64,000 nucleotides of DNA from Chitinophaga arvensicola (GTDB lineage: Bacteria > Bacteroidota > Bacteroidia > Chitinophagales > Chitinophagaceae), in assembly GCF_900110835.1 (NCBI RefSeq), contig NZ_FOJG01000002.1, forward strand, positions 3,798,698 to 3,862,697, read 5' to 3'. The stretch's first letter is position 1. Each line of letters begins with the position of its first letter. The notes under the pieces were generated by a model. That model worked only from the letters and a program-made list of their open reading frames with translations. It was not told the DNA's origin and did no database searches. This document shows, in pieces, positions 44,152 through 54,111 of the stretch. A program made the position numbers and the translations under genes.

Positions 44152-44805
44152 TTAGCAAGGAATGAAGTTAATGATACGTACCAGTTTCCCGTCTTCAAAA
44201 TATAATTTCACGCTACTGTCGCTGTCTTTACTGTATGCATCCCGCAGGGTGATCATATCCCGCCGGCCTTCATTCTCTGCCTGCAATACTGCATTGGGGA
44301 AAAGCTGCTTGATATTTTCCCAGGTAGTATTGCGGGTAAAAGTAATTTTGCCCCAGGTGAGGGAATTGTGGGCGTTGAACACCAGTTCTTCACAGGCGAG
44401 GGAATCTTTACAGAGTTCGAAGGTAGCGCCTTCTTTATACAGAAAATCGAAATCGTCCTCAAACTGCGAACCGCAGATATCTTCCCCCCTGGCAGAAATC
44501 ACGCTGTCGGCTGTGCCGATGGCTGTTTCCAGTCGTGCTTTAGTCGTAAACAACGGCACCTTGTTGTTGATACGTGCCTGGGAAAAAACAAATACCTCTA
44601 TCTGGTCCCAGGAAATGTTCCGTTTCACTTCCTGCAGAGAGTCCTCCTCTTCTGTGAGTGGCTGTACTTTTTCCGATGGCGCCGCTACGGCGATGGTGTC
44701 TGGCTCTTCTATCCTGTTCTGGTGACAGGCTGTGAGTGACAACAATAAAACTACGCTGAGCAAGGTGCTCCTGTCTTCGTTCAGCCGATACCGTATGTTG
44801 CGCAT
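44152..44805 (-). CDS. Lipoprotein of unknown function
   Basis: A 217-residue protein with a lipoprotein signal ending in 'LLSLTAC' (Cys at residue 27, after a rather long polar N-terminus). The mature part is acidic with several cysteines ('GEDICGSQFEDDF', 'LCKDSLACEEL', 'FIPC'). I recognise no family. It diverges from the GH43 gene by 260 bases of AT-rich sequence. Confidence 0.75.
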   Translation of the reverse strand: MRNIRYRLNEDRSTLLSVVLLLSLTACHQNRIEEPDTIAVAAPSEKVQPLTEEEDSLQEVKRNISWDQIEVFVFSQARINNKVPLFTTKARLETAIGTADSVISARGEDICGSQFEDDFDFLYKEGATFELCKDSLACEELVFNAHNSLTWGKITFTRNTTWENIKQLFPNAVLQAENEGRRDMITLRDAYSKDSDSSVKLYFEDGKLVRIINFIPC

Positions 44806-45065
44806 GATTCCGATAAATTTAGACTAATCATTCTCAAACACATAATTAAAATAAATTATATTATTATCCAAGTATTTTTTATAAAATCGCTGGCATTATG
44901 AGAAAGTAGCCAACACATTGGTTGGTTGCCACTGTGTTTGGGTAACAGGTGCCTCCTGTTAATAGCATCTGTCAGAAAAAAAACACTGTCATCATACCGC
45001 AGTCAAAATGTGTAGTTTATCCCTGATAACAAGCTAAAAATTCCACGTATTAAACCCACACTCAC

Positions 45066-46460
45066 ATGAGATTTCTATGCAGACCACTGTTTGCACTGCT
45101 GCTCATTTTCGGAAGCAGCTGCACAAAAATGAACACTCCTGCCGGTTATGAAAAAATCAATGCTAATGAAGCGGCTATTGCGGCGGCAGACAGCATGACC
45201 AATCCCTTTATCACTTCCATCTACACGGCAGACCCGTCTGCACATGTATGGGCAGACGGCCGCTTATATGTGTATCCGTCGCACGACATAGCACCGCCCC
45301 GGGGCGCCGATCTGATGGATCAGTATCATGTTTATTCCACCAACGACATGGTGCACTGGACAGATCATGGCGAGATCCTGCGGGCCAGCCAGGTGCCATG
45401 GGGAAGAGCGGAAGGAGGCTTTATGTGGGCGCCTGACTGCGCCTATAAGAATGGCATTTATTATTTCTATTTCCCCCATCCCAGCGGCACCGACTGGAAC
45501 AACACCTGGAAGATCGGGGTGGCCACCAGTACAAGCCCGGCCAGCGGCTTCACCGTGCAGGGATATATTGCCGGCCTGGAGCCGTATATAGATCCCTGCG
45601 TATTTGTGGACGACAACGGGCAAGCATACCTGTATTATGGCGGTGGCGGCACCTGCAAAGGCGGAAAGCTGAAAAGCAATATGACAGAAATAGACGGCGC
45701 TATGCAGGCCATGACGGGATTGGAAGATTTCCATGAAGCCACCTGGGTGCATAAACGAAACGGCGTTTATTATTTATCCTATGCCGATAACCACGATCTA
45801 AACGGCAAACATAACCGGCTCCGGTATGCTACCAGCAACAACCCGTTGGGCCCCTGGACCTATAAGGGTATTTACGTAGACCCTACTGACAGCTACACCA
45901 ATCATGGATCTATTGTAGAATACAAAGGCCAGTGGTATGCTTTCTATCATAACAGCGCCCTTTCCAATAACGACTGGCTACGCTCCATCTGCGTGGATAA
46001 ACTGTTTTACAACGCGGACGGCACTATTCAGAAAGTAATCCAGACACCCATCAACAACAATCCCGGTAACCCGGGCGGTATCCCTATTGGTCTGACAATT
46101 ACCATCAGAGGTTCCAACAAAAAATTTGTGTGCAGTGAAAACGGCGCTCAGCCCATGAACTGTAACCGCGATGGAGCAGGACCCTGGGAAAAATTCACGG
46201 TAGTTTCCGCCGGAGGCGGAAAGATAGCCCTGCAGTACCAGGGGAAATACGTAAGCAGCGAAAACGGTACCCAGCCTATCAACTGTAACCGTACCGCTAT
46301 TGGTCCATGGGAGCAGTTTGAATGGATCAGCAACTCCGATGGAACGGTTTCTTTCAAGGGGAATAATGGCAAATTTATTTCCAGTGAAGGCGGCACAGCT
46401 GCAATGACCTGTAACCACACCACCGCAGGAGCAACCGAAAAATTCGATGTTGATCAATGA
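45066..46460 (+). CDS. GH43 glycoside hydrolase with C-terminal beta-trefoil/fascin-like repeats
   Basis: A 464-residue lipoprotein-type protein (signal ending 'LLIFGSSC', Cys at residue 19). Residues ~50-330 form a GH43 five-bladed propeller with the expected acidic residues in 'YTADPSAHVWADGRLYVYPSHD' (first Asp, general base), 'YIDPCVFVDDNGQAYLYYGG' and 'DFHEATWVHKRNGVYYLSY' (Glu, general acid). Such enzymes act on arabinose- or xylose-type linkages. After a Pro-Gly linker the last ~125 residues hold three similar repeats ('NKKFVCSENGAQPMNCNR', 'QGKYVSSENGTQPINCNR', 'NGKFISSEGGTAAMTCNH'), a beta-trefoil or fascin-like binding module. It converges with the SusCD operon. Confidence 0.92.
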   Translation: MRFLCRPLFALLLIFGSSCTKMNTPAGYEKINANEAAIAAADSMTNPFITSIYTADPSAHVWADGRLYVYPSHDIAPPRGADLMDQYHVYSTNDMVHWTDHGEILRASQVPWGRAEGGFMWAPDCAYKNGIYYFYFPHPSGTDWNNTWKIGVATSTSPASGFTVQGYIAGLEPYIDPCVFVDDNGQAYLYYGGGGTCKGGKLKSNMTEIDGAMQAMTGLEDFHEATWVHKRNGVYYLSYADNHDLNGKHNRLRYATSNNPLGPWTYKGIYVDPTDSYTNHGSIVEYKGQWYAFYHNSALSNNDWLRSICVDKLFYNADGTIQKVIQTPINNNPGNPGGIPIGLTITIRGSNKKFVCSENGAQPMNCNRDGAGPWEKFTVVSAGGGKIALQYQGKYVSSENGTQPINCNRTAIGPWEQFEWISNSDGTVSFKGNNGKFISSEGGTAAMTCNHTTAGATEKFDVDQ

Positions 46461-46475
46461 TAGTATGATTCTCAA

Positions 46476-46523
46476 AAAAGAAAGAGGGCCTCTCAAATAA
46501 TTTTGAGAGGCCCTCTTTCTTTT
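46476..46523. terminator. Bidirectional terminator between GH43 and SusD genes
   Basis: A perfect 22-bp stem (46476-46497 with 46502-46523) with AAAAGAAAG and CTTTCTTTT ends. Confidence 0.92.
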
Positions 46524-46535
46524 ATCTGTTTTATT

Positions 46536-47966
46536 CTAGTACATATCAAACCAAACCCTGGTAGTGAGTACATCTGCGCCCTGACGGGCTACAGCGGCTT
46601 TGTAGTTATTACCGTTCAATGCCTGCTCACTGGAAGGATACGTTAAACGCAGCGGCATTTTTCCACCCAACACACCGGTATAAGCAGGTGTGAGTTGTGG
46701 ATAATCCAGTCTTCTCCACTCCGCGAAAGCTTCCAGGCCTTCACTGAAAAGCGCCAGCCATTTCTGCTCACCAATGGATTTTTTATAATTATTCGCATCG
46801 TAGGCAACTGAAGCTTGCGCCAGGTAGGTATCTACCTGTGCTCCTGTGATACCATACTGTTTGAAAGATGCGCGGATGGCTTGTCTATACAGATCTGCCG
46901 CATTGCCGCTGATCAGGTTACGCTGTGCGGCTTCTGCCAGGATGAACAACTGCTCTGCATAAGTAAATACAAAGGCAGGCGCCTGTGTGGCAGTGAAAAC
47001 AGCACCCACATCTGAGGTTTTGGTGAAACCAAGCCTGGAGGCGGAATCGGCTGTAAGACCGTTTGTTACGCCTACATATGCATTGGTATCTGCCGGTAAA
47101 GCTGCGTATATGCTTAAACGTGGGTCGTTCAGTGCTTTCAGTCTGTCTACCACCGTTTTACTGATGCGATAATCGTTACGTGTTTCCCTGTTCTTACCCA
47201 CCGGGTTCTGGTTAGGAGAAGTGAGGTAATTCAGTTTTGCTTCCCGGTCGGAGGCGGTGAATAAGAAGTTGCCTTCTGCTGCCAGTTCCGCGAACACAGC
47301 TTTAGCGGCTTCCGGATCCCGGTCGGCGATACGCAGTGCAATGCGGGAGCGCAGTCCGTTTGCAAATTTCTTCCAGCCGTTCATATTGTTAGCCAGTAAA
47401 GAATCGCCCTGGATAGGATTGTCGGCGGGAGATATAATGCTTACGGCACCTTTCAGCTCCGCCAGCAGTCCCCTGTACACCACTCTCTGACTATCGTATA
47501 CGGGTGTGAGGTATTGATCGATTTTGCCGGCCTGTGTATAAGGAATATCTCCATACAGGTCTGTCAACACCTGGAAAATCCAGGAGCGCATGATGATACC
47601 GACTGCCTTATAGTTAGGATTATGCAGGGTATCTCCCAATTCTGCCAGTTTGGTAAAATCGGCAATTCCCTGTGCATAAAAGTTATTCCATACATTCTGG
47701 ATGTTGGTGGTAGCTGGTTTATAAGTATCCGGTTCCGGGTATTGTATTTTTGCCCAGTACTGGATATACAGCAACGTAGTTTCCATCGTAGCATCACTAC
47801 CCCAGTAAGTATCCACATTGGCTTTGATACCATTGCTCAGCAGGTAATCCGGCTGCACGGTGGTTGGTTCGTTCGGATTTATGTTGGTGCGCTCCAGGTC
47901 TTTCTGGCAACCAGAAAACCATATGGTAGCAACTATTAAATAAAAAGGAATGAATATCTTCTTCAT
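46536..47966 (-). CDS. SusD/RagB-like outer-membrane nutrient-binding lipoprotein
   Basis: A 476-residue protein of the SusD family (SusD-like type with 'NINPNEPTTVQPDYLLSNGI' after the lipobox 'IWFSGC', Cys20). It forms the lid over the SusC transporter and binds the glycan or peptide substrate at the surface. It follows susC by 13 bases in one operon. The substrate cannot be deduced; the convergent GH43 is the nearest catalytic partner. Confidence 0.94.
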   Translation of the reverse strand: MKKIFIPFYLIVATIWFSGCQKDLERTNINPNEPTTVQPDYLLSNGIKANVDTYWGSDATMETTLLYIQYWAKIQYPEPDTYKPATTNIQNVWNNFYAQGIADFTKLAELGDTLHNPNYKAVGIIMRSWIFQVLTDLYGDIPYTQAGKIDQYLTPVYDSQRVVYRGLLAELKGAVSIISPADNPIQGDSLLANNMNGWKKFANGLRSRIALRIADRDPEAAKAVFAELAAEGNFLFTASDREAKLNYLTSPNQNPVGKNRETRNDYRISKTVVDRLKALNDPRLSIYAALPADTNAYVGVTNGLTADSASRLGFTKTSDVGAVFTATQAPAFVFTYAEQLFILAEAAQRNLISGNAADLYRQAIRASFKQYGITGAQVDTYLAQASVAYDANNYKKSIGEQKWLALFSEGLEAFAEWRRLDYPQLTPAYTGVLGGKMPLRLTYPSSEQALNGNNYKAAVARQGADVLTTRVWFDMY

Positions 47967-47979
47967 AATCGGTCAATCA

Positions 47980-50900
47980 TTAAAATGAAACATTCAGGTT
48001 AAAGCCAAAGCTGCGGGTAGTGGGTATCTGCAGCGTTTCCAGTCCCTGGCCATTACCGGTATTAAAGGCTGTTTCAGGATCTACGTTCGGTGTATTCTTG
48101 TGCAGGTATCCGAGGTTTCTGCCTACCAGTGCCACGTTCACGGCCTGCAATCCCCATTTCTTCACGAGGGAGGCCGGTATAGTATAGCCAATTTTTACTT
48201 CTCTCAGTTTTACAAAGGAAGCATCGTACACAGCACTTTCATTGAGACTGCTGCTGTACACCGCTTTGTAATAGGTTTGAGCAGAAAGAATAGACTCGTT
48301 TTTCTTACCATCTGCCGTATAACCATCGAAGATGATCCCGTCGTGTTTTACGACTGCTCCACCCGGCGCGGTGGCGTTATGATCTGGCAGTGGTATATTT
48401 TTGCCGCCGGAAGTATAATAAGGTAAGCCGCCATGTTCCTGGTCACGACCCTGCATGGTAGCTTCCAGTACGCCTGTTCCCATACCGGTGGAATTGGTAC
48501 CGGACCAGAGGGAGCCGCCTTGTTTGGTATCGATCAGGAAGCTCAGATTAAAGCCTTTGAAAGAAAAACTATTGTTGATGCTACCTGTCCATTTTGGCGT
48601 GAAGTAGCCTAATACTTTCTTGCTTGGATCTACAGACGGGGTACCGTCTGCATTTACGAGGATCCTGTTTTCGCTGTCTCTCTTATAAGCAGTACCATAA
48701 AGGGCGCCATAGCGCTGGCCTTTGCTGGCCAGTACCTGCATATTGCCGGAGCTGCCCAGTACATAGTTGTTCAGGAAACCATCAGCATCCAGTTCAATCA
48801 CCTTGCTCACGTTACGGGCATAGTTAACATTTACATCCCAGCGGAATCCGGAGCGTGTAGTGATGGGCGTTAGTCCCAGTGTTACTTCCACACCCTGGTT
48901 GCTCAGCGCACCGGTATTCAGCAGTTTTTTCAGGTAGCCGGTAGTAGAACTTACGTCTGCCAGCAGTATCTGGTTGCGGCTGCGGGAGTTGTAATAGGTT
49001 ACATCCAGTCTTGCGCGGTTATCGAAAAATCCTGCTTCCACGCCTACTTCTGTAGAAGTAGTGATTTCAGGTTTCAGGTCTTTGTTCAAATATTTGTCAG
49101 ACACTGTGAGTAAAGGCAGGGAGCCAAACGGCTGATTGAAAGGATAGGTATTTATTTCCTGGTAAGGATCGGTGTCCTTTCCTACCTGTGCCCAGCCTCC
49201 ACGCAATTTCAGCAGGGAGAGTGCCTGGCTCTGGATATGCAGCGCTTCGGACAATACAAGGCTGGCGTTTACAGAAGGATAGAAATAAGAGTTGTTACCT
49301 CTTGGCAATGTGGAGGACCAGTCGTTACGCGCAGTTAAATTCACAAACGCATAATTGCGGTAGCCTACCTGTGCTGCAGCAAATCCACTGTAAACCTTCT
49401 GCCTGGTGAGCAGGCTGGTAGAAATAAGCGGATCTCGGGAGTTGTTCAGCGTGTATACATCTTTCACGGCCAGGCGGGGCGCCTGTTGGTAGTTCTGTTC
49501 AAACTGATTGGAGCGGAGGTTCGCACCGGCCAGTACATCGATATCAAAATCGCTGCCCAGTTTTTTCTTGGCATTCAGCGTAAACTCACCATTGGTTTCG
49601 CTGACTGCGTAAGCATCTTCTGTATAAGAACCGAACGGCGTACCGTTGGTATAGTAAGCTACTTTGTATTTACGTCTGTCCTGGTAGTAATCGGTACCTA
49701 TGCGGAAATTGGCGGTGAGCCAGTCCTGTATCTGGTAAGATAGACGGGCATTTCCGAGAAAACGGTTACGCAGCATCCCTACTGTATTTTCGTTCTGGAT
49801 CCAGTATGGATTGCTATAGTAGCTGTGGTTCCAGTTGTAATCGGTACCATCTGCGTTTTTATAATTCTTCAGTTTACTCACATCTACCTGACGGCCAAAC
49901 CAGATGAACTGGAGGGTAACGCTGTTACCGCGTCTGCCATCCACACCGGGAAGATTATCAGCAGCGCTGCGCACGTAATTGGCGTAGGTGCTGAGGGTCA
50001 GTTTTGGTGTGATGCGGAAGGTATTGCTGGCGGTAAAAGTATTGCGGGTAATACCGGTGTTGGGTAAAATACCTGTTTGTTTGGTGTTGTTATAGGAAAA
50101 ACGGTAGTCCAGTTTTTCGTTGGAACCACCTACAGATAAACCATTATTCAGCGTATAGCCGGTCACGTAGAAATCCTTTACGTTATCGGGATGCGCTACA
50201 AACGGCACTGCTTCGCCATTGGAGAAGAACTGCGGAATGAGGCGGCCATCGAGTTTTGGCCCCCAGCTTTCATCCACACCATCGTTGAGGCCACCGCCTT
50301 TACCGTCTTTATAGGAAAATTGTCCGCCGGTACCCTGACCGTAAGAGTTTTGAAAATCGGGCAGGATGAGGAGTTTTTCAAAGGTAGCGCCGGAGTTAAC
50401 GGTAACGCCCATACCGCCTTTGGTATCTTTTCCTGTTTTTGTTTTGATAACGATTACCCCGCTGGAGGCGCGTGAGCCGTATAAAGCGGCAGCGTTAGGA
50501 CCTTTCAGCACGCTGATGGAGGCAATATCATCGGGATTGATATCCGAAATCGCATTGGCAAAATCGCGGCCGGTACCTACACCAAGCTGACTGTTATCGA
50601 CCGGTACTCCATCCAGAACGAACAAGGGCTGGTTATTACCGGCGATAGAAGTTTCGCCACGGATTACGATACGTGAGGATCCGAGGTTACCCTGACTGTT
50701 GGTAACCTGTACCCCTGCTATCTTTCCGGACAATGCATTTACCAGGTTAGTTTCTTTTGCCTCAGAGATATCTTTTGATTTGAGTTCCTGTACAGCGTAT
50801 CCCAGTGATTTTTTCTCACGGGAAATACCGAGAGCGGTAACCACCACTTCTTCCAGTTTCCTGTTACTGTTTTCCAGGGAGATATTGATAACGCGATTAT

Positions 50901-51162
50901 TTCCAACTACTGCAAATGTTGTTTCGAAGCCTAAAGAGGAGAACTGAAGTGTATCATTCGCCTGTGCGCTGATCGAATATTTTCCATCCGGATCGGATTG
51001 TGTACCACGGCTGGTTCCTTTTACCTGGATGATAGCGCCGGGTATGCGTTGCGCATCTGCGCGGGATGTTACTACCCCGTTTACCCTGATTTCCTGGGCA
51101 ATACTCTGCTGCAGCCACAGTAACCCTGGCAGCAGGCATAACAGCCTTTTTACGTAATTCAT
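47980..51162 (-). CDS. SusC/RagA-type TonB-linked outer-membrane transporter
   Basis: A 1060-residue protein. After the signal peptide (ending 'QQSIAQ') comes the carboxypeptidase-regulatory-like domain (~22-105, 'INVNGVVTSRADAQ'-like start, 'KGTSRGTQSDPDGKYSI'), then the SusC plug ('LVNALSGKIAGVQVTNSQ', 'IVIRGETSIAGNNQPLFVLD') and the 22-strand barrel ending in an aromatic 'GFNLNVSF'. There is no N-terminal signalling (STN) domain, so no direct sigma/anti-sigma partner is expected. It imports substrate across the outer membrane with energy from TonB. A good promoter lies 116-146 bases upstream. Confidence 0.96.
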   Translation of the reverse strand: MNYVKRLLCLLPGLLWLQQSIAQEIRVNGVVTSRADAQRIPGAIIQVKGTSRGTQSDPDGKYSISAQANDTLQFSSLGFETTFAVVGNNRVINISLENSNRKLEEVVVTALGISREKKSLGYAVQELKSKDISEAKETNLVNALSGKIAGVQVTNSQGNLGSSRIVIRGETSIAGNNQPLFVLDGVPVDNSQLGVGTGRDFANAISDINPDDIASISVLKGPNAAALYGSRASSGVIVIKTKTGKDTKGGMGVTVNSGATFEKLLILPDFQNSYGQGTGGQFSYKDGKGGGLNDGVDESWGPKLDGRLIPQFFSNGEAVPFVAHPDNVKDFYVTGYTLNNGLSVGGSNEKLDYRFSYNNTKQTGILPNTGITRNTFTASNTFRITPKLTLSTYANYVRSAADNLPGVDGRRGNSVTLQFIWFGRQVDVSKLKNYKNADGTDYNWNHSYYSNPYWIQNENTVGMLRNRFLGNARLSYQIQDWLTANFRIGTDYYQDRRKYKVAYYTNGTPFGSYTEDAYAVSETNGEFTLNAKKKLGSDFDIDVLAGANLRSNQFEQNYQQAPRLAVKDVYTLNNSRDPLISTSLLTRQKVYSGFAAAQVGYRNYAFVNLTARNDWSSTLPRGNNSYFYPSVNASLVLSEALHIQSQALSLLKLRGGWAQVGKDTDPYQEINTYPFNQPFGSLPLLTVSDKYLNKDLKPEITTSTEVGVEAGFFDNRARLDVTYYNSRSRNQILLADVSSTTGYLKKLLNTGALSNQGVEVTLGLTPITTRSGFRWDVNVNYARNVSKVIELDADGFLNNYVLGSSGNMQVLASKGQRYGALYGTAYKRDSENRILVNADGTPSVDPSKKVLGYFTPKWTGSINNSFSFKGFNLSFLIDTKQGGSLWSGTNSTGMGTGVLEATMQGRDQEHGGLPYYTSGGKNIPLPDHNATAPGGAVVKHDGIIFDGYTADGKKNESILSAQTYYKAVYSSSLNESAVYDASFVKLREVKIGYTIPASLVKKWGLQAVNVALVGRNLGYLHKNTPNVDPETAFNTGNGQGLETLQIPTTRSFGFNLNVSF

Positions 51163-51277
51163 GCTTAGTACTTAGTTTATAAAGTTGACTCAGATCTTTG
51201 CGGAGAATGCATGTATATCAGCCCCCCTTCAGATTTTGGTTTTTTTGTTCCGGTGCATAATCAGTTAATATCGGGTG

Positions 51278-51308
51278 CAAAAGTAAGGCACAATTATTAA
51301 TCCACAAA
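51278..51308 (-). promoter_or_regulatory. Canonical Bacteroidota promoter of the susC-susD operon
   Basis: On the minus strand TTTG (51308-51305), a spacer of exactly 19 bases, and TACTTTTG (51285-51278), matching TAnnTTTG. This implies a 5' leader of about 110 bases before the susC ATG at 51162. Confidence 0.75.
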
Positions 51309-51569
51309 ATTTATAGACTAAATAGATTTAAAGAAATAGGGAGGACTCTTTACGGCTTCCGGGCGGGGATTTCCGGGATTAATATTTTTAAGTGCATTGT
51401 ATTTCCCGAAAAAAAAGGTGAAAGTAAAAGTGCTGATTATTTTAGTTGACTGTTTTTGAACAGGAATTATTCCAGGGAATCAGAGCTGGTAAAAACCGGC
51501 TGATACTTTGTGGGAGCAAGGAAAGCAGCTCCTGTTATCACGTCGCAGTGAGCAATGATTACAGTTTAT

Positions 51570-51606
51570 AAAATTTACCGGGAGATGGTATCTCCCGGTA
51601 AATTTT
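51570..51606 (-). terminator. Terminator after the small secreted-protein gene
   Basis: A 16-bp perfect stem (AAAATTTACCGGGAGA with its complement, 5-base loop) lying 20 bases beyond the minus-strand stop at 51626. T-rich on the exit side. Confidence 0.8.
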
Positions 51607-51625
51607 CTTTATTAAAACTGCGACA

Positions 51626-52015
51626 TTACTTTGCGTCAAGCAGTTTTTTAAGTTCTGTTTTACAGTCTTCGATATTCTGCCAGATCATGCGATCCTGGCA
51701 TACGGTACCCTTATACTTGAGGGTCACTTTTGTTTTCCGCAATATTACCTGGTAGTATTCCGGTGCATTGGGAGAGTTTTCCCAGGTAACTTTTCCATTT
51801 TCTTCGATGCCGCCGGCGAGTTTGTCTTCGATAATGGCATTTACTTTTTTGCGCAGGTTATCTGCAAAGTCGTAGCTGACATCTGTTTTTACGAGACAGG
51901 AAGAATCGTTTACAGGATTGGTTGTTTTTTGGGCGGCCACTTGTTCTTTGGGCCAGCATAGTAATGCGGCGCTGGCTGCTACCAGCAGTAACGGGAATCT
52001 AAAGGAGCGTTTCAT
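51626..52015 (-). CDS. Small secreted protein of unknown function
   Basis: A 129-residue protein. ATG at 52015 gives a good signal peptide ('FPLLLVAASAALLCWPKEQVAAQ' region); an upstream start at 52060 would add 15 hydrophobic residues and is less likely. The mature part has two cysteine pairs ('SSCLVKT', 'VCQDRMIWQNIEDCKTEL') likely to form disulfides. I recognise no family. Confidence 0.7.
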   Translation of the reverse strand: MKRSFRFPLLLVAASAALLCWPKEQVAAQKTTNPVNDSSCLVKTDVSYDFADNLRKKVNAIIEDKLAGGIEENGKVTWENSPNAPEYYQVILRKTKVTLKYKGTVCQDRMIWQNIEDCKTELKKLLDAK

Positions 52016-52205
52016 AACAAGTACGATTAAGATAACGGTGGAGAATAGGTATAATAACAAGTCCGGGAAAAATGATCTCTTGATTGCTGATTCTGGTTTA
52101 TAGCGCTTTTAACTCATTATTAAAATAACATATTTATCTCACACCACAAAATAATCTTGTGGGAGACGTAGGGGTAAAGATAAAGTTGGGTGTCTTCCTA
52201 ACAGG

Positions 52206-53030
52206 TCATTGATATTGTTGCCGGAGATTGAGCATTATTTTCCTGGCGGCATCGTTTAGTCCAGGGAGGCTGTCGGCCGGTATAAAATGGCGTTTAAAGG
52301 CCATGATGGCGGCAGTAGAGTCTTTAATATCATACCCGATGATGCGAAGGGAGAGCAGCGGGTCGAAATTATCGGGCACGGTAGTGGTACTGGTGTCTTT
52401 ATACCAGAGACCAAAACCTTTGTCAGCGAGCTGTTGCCAGGGAAACCAGGCGCTGGGATCTACTTTGCGGCCGGGAGCGATATCTCCGTGACCGATGAAA
52501 TTAGCAGCGGGAATATTGTAGCGGTGTTGCAGGGTATCCAGTAATACGAGCAGGCTGCTGATCTGGGCGGGGGCAAAAGGTTCCTTCCCGTTATTGTCCA
52601 GTTCTATACCGATGGAAGAAGAATTAATATCCGTGAGGTTGCCCCATTTGGCGATTCCCCCGTGCCAGGCGCGGAGATAGTCGTTCAGCATATGATGGAT
52701 GGCGCCATCACGGCAGATTACATAGTGAGCGCTTACCTGTGTTTTCTGCATGGTAAACGTATTCAATGTTTGTTCACATGAATTCTGAGCGGTATGATGT
52801 ATGATGACAAGATTGGGTTTCCGCATGTTAAAATTAACGGTACCTACCCAGGAAGGGGCTCCTACGCTGTTCAATGCTCCGGGTTGCTCCCGCAGTACTT
52901 TCGCATAGGTCCTGGCTTCCTGCCGGTACACCTTATTGGTGGCGGCATACGGGTTACGGGCGCAATACGAAAGGCTGCCGATGGCTGCCAGCAGGCAGCT
53001 GTTTCTTACAAAGCGGGTGATGGTCTTCAT
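52206..53030 (-). CDS. N-acetylmuramoyl-L-alanine amidase (AmpD/Amidase_2 type) lipoprotein
   Basis: A 274-residue protein with a lipoprotein signal ending in 'IGSLSYC' (Cys23). The Amidase_2 domain (~70-200) shows the zinc ligands His in 'LVIIHHTAQNS', His in 'RAWHGG' region and His plus Asp in 'FIGHGDIAPGRKVDPS', with 'SIGIELDNNG' between. It would cut the amide between MurNAc and the stem peptide in the periplasm. It diverges from the acyltransferase gene by 54 bases. Confidence 0.92.
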   Translation of the reverse strand: MKTITRFVRNSCLLAAIGSLSYCARNPYAATNKVYRQEARTYAKVLREQPGALNSVGAPSWVGTVNFNMRKPNLVIIHHTAQNSCEQTLNTFTMQKTQVSAHYVICRDGAIHHMLNDYLRAWHGGIAKWGNLTDINSSSIGIELDNNGKEPFAPAQISSLLVLLDTLQHRYNIPAANFIGHGDIAPGRKVDPSAWFPWQQLADKGFGLWYKDTSTTTVPDNFDPLLSLRIIGYDIKDSTAAIMAFKRHFIPADSLPGLNDAARKIMLNLRQQYQ

Positions 53031-53084
53031 CTGGAACTGTTAAAGTTTAGAAAACACTACCGGATAAAGATACTAAATGAAGTA

Positions 53085-54065
53085 ATGCGTCGTTTTTTTC
53101 ACGGATACTATGAAAAGTGTTCTTTAAGACATATATTTACGTTTTCAATAATACTTTTAGGAGTATCAAAAACCTGTGCCACATTGTCTGCTATTGCCTA
53201 CTACTTACTGTTACCACTGATCTACGCGCTATCGCTTCTGCCATTTCGTGTGCTTTACCTGGTATCTGACGCAGTATATGTGCTGTTGTATTATGTGATG
53301 GGCTACCGTAAAAAAGTAGTTCTTCAGAACTTACGGAATTCTTTTCCAGAAAAGAGTGACGAAGAGATCAAACGCATCTGTAAAGATTTTTATCATTACC
53401 TGTGCGACCTCTTCCTGGAAACGTTTAAAACGCTGACCATCAGCAAAACTGCGATGGTGAAGCATTGTAGCTTCACACCTGCTACGCTGGAGCTTTTTCA
53501 CCGCCTGGAAGCGGAGAAAAAGAGTGCGGTGCTGGTGATGGGGCACAAAGGAAACTGGGAATGGGCCGGGAATACATTTAGTATTCTTTGCCGCCAGCAG
53601 TTGTATGTCATCTATCATCCCTTGGCCAACAAGCATTTTAACGGGCTGATGTACCGCATGCGTACCCGCTTTGGCACGAAACTGATTGCCATGCAGGACA
53701 CATTCCGGGATATGGTACAAAACCGTGGAGAAGTAAATGCGACGGCTTTTATTGCTGATCAGGCCCCACAGCCGAAAACAGCACAATGGCTCAACTTCCT
53801 GCATCAGGATACGCCTGTTTTCAAGGGAACCGAGAAAATAGCGCAAAAAATGAATTACCCGGTCGTGTATGTAACCGTGCAACGCGAGAAGAGAGGTTAC
53901 TATACCGTGTCGGCAGAGTTACTGACCGCCACACCGGCAGACGAAAAAGACGGAGCTATTACTGCTGCACACACCCGCAAGCTGGAAACGGATATTGTTT
54001 CCCAACCGGCAACATGGCTGTGGTCGCACAAAAGATGGAAACATAAACGCTCCGCCGTTATTTAA
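53085..54065 (+). CDS. LpxL/HtrB-like lipid A (or lysophospholipid) acyltransferase
   Basis: A ~326-residue protein from ATG at 53085; the open frame extends upstream over the amidase gene on the other strand, and that part is a shadow. The family motif H-x4-E is seen in 'MGHKGNWEWAG', with 'YHPLANKHFNGLMYRMRTRFG' and 'ADQAPQPK' further on. An N-terminal hydrophobic segment ('LSAIAYYLLLPLIYALSLLPF') anchors it to the inner membrane. It would add a secondary acyl chain to lipid A. The start is uncertain by up to ~30 residues. A fatty acid desaturase follows after 46 bases. Confidence 0.88.
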   Translation: MRRFFHGYYEKCSLRHIFTFSIILLGVSKTCATLSAIAYYLLLPLIYALSLLPFRVLYLVSDAVYVLLYYVMGYRKKVVLQNLRNSFPEKSDEEIKRICKDFYHYLCDLFLETFKTLTISKTAMVKHCSFTPATLELFHRLEAEKKSAVLVMGHKGNWEWAGNTFSILCRQQLYVIYHPLANKHFNGLMYRMRTRFGTKLIAMQDTFRDMVQNRGEVNATAFIADQAPQPKTAQWLNFLHQDTPVFKGTEKIAQKMNYPVVYVTVQREKRGYYTVSAELLTATPADEKDGAITAAHTRKLETDIVSQPATWLWSHKRWKHKRSAVI

Positions 54066-54111
54066 TCATTGATGCAACTAAACAACTTTAGATAGATCAT
54101 CCTACAACGAT

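Larger units (their letters stand above)
51163..51625. other. Intergenic region holding the susC promoter
   Basis: About 460 bases. A canonical promoter for susC lies at 51278-51308, and a terminator for the next minus-strand gene at 51570-51606. The stretch between has no coding frame of note. Confidence 0.6.

Noticed and set aside
52794..53084. Upstream extension of the LpxL-like gene
   Set aside because: The frame is open but lies over the amidase gene on the opposite strand and adds about 97 residues not found in the family.
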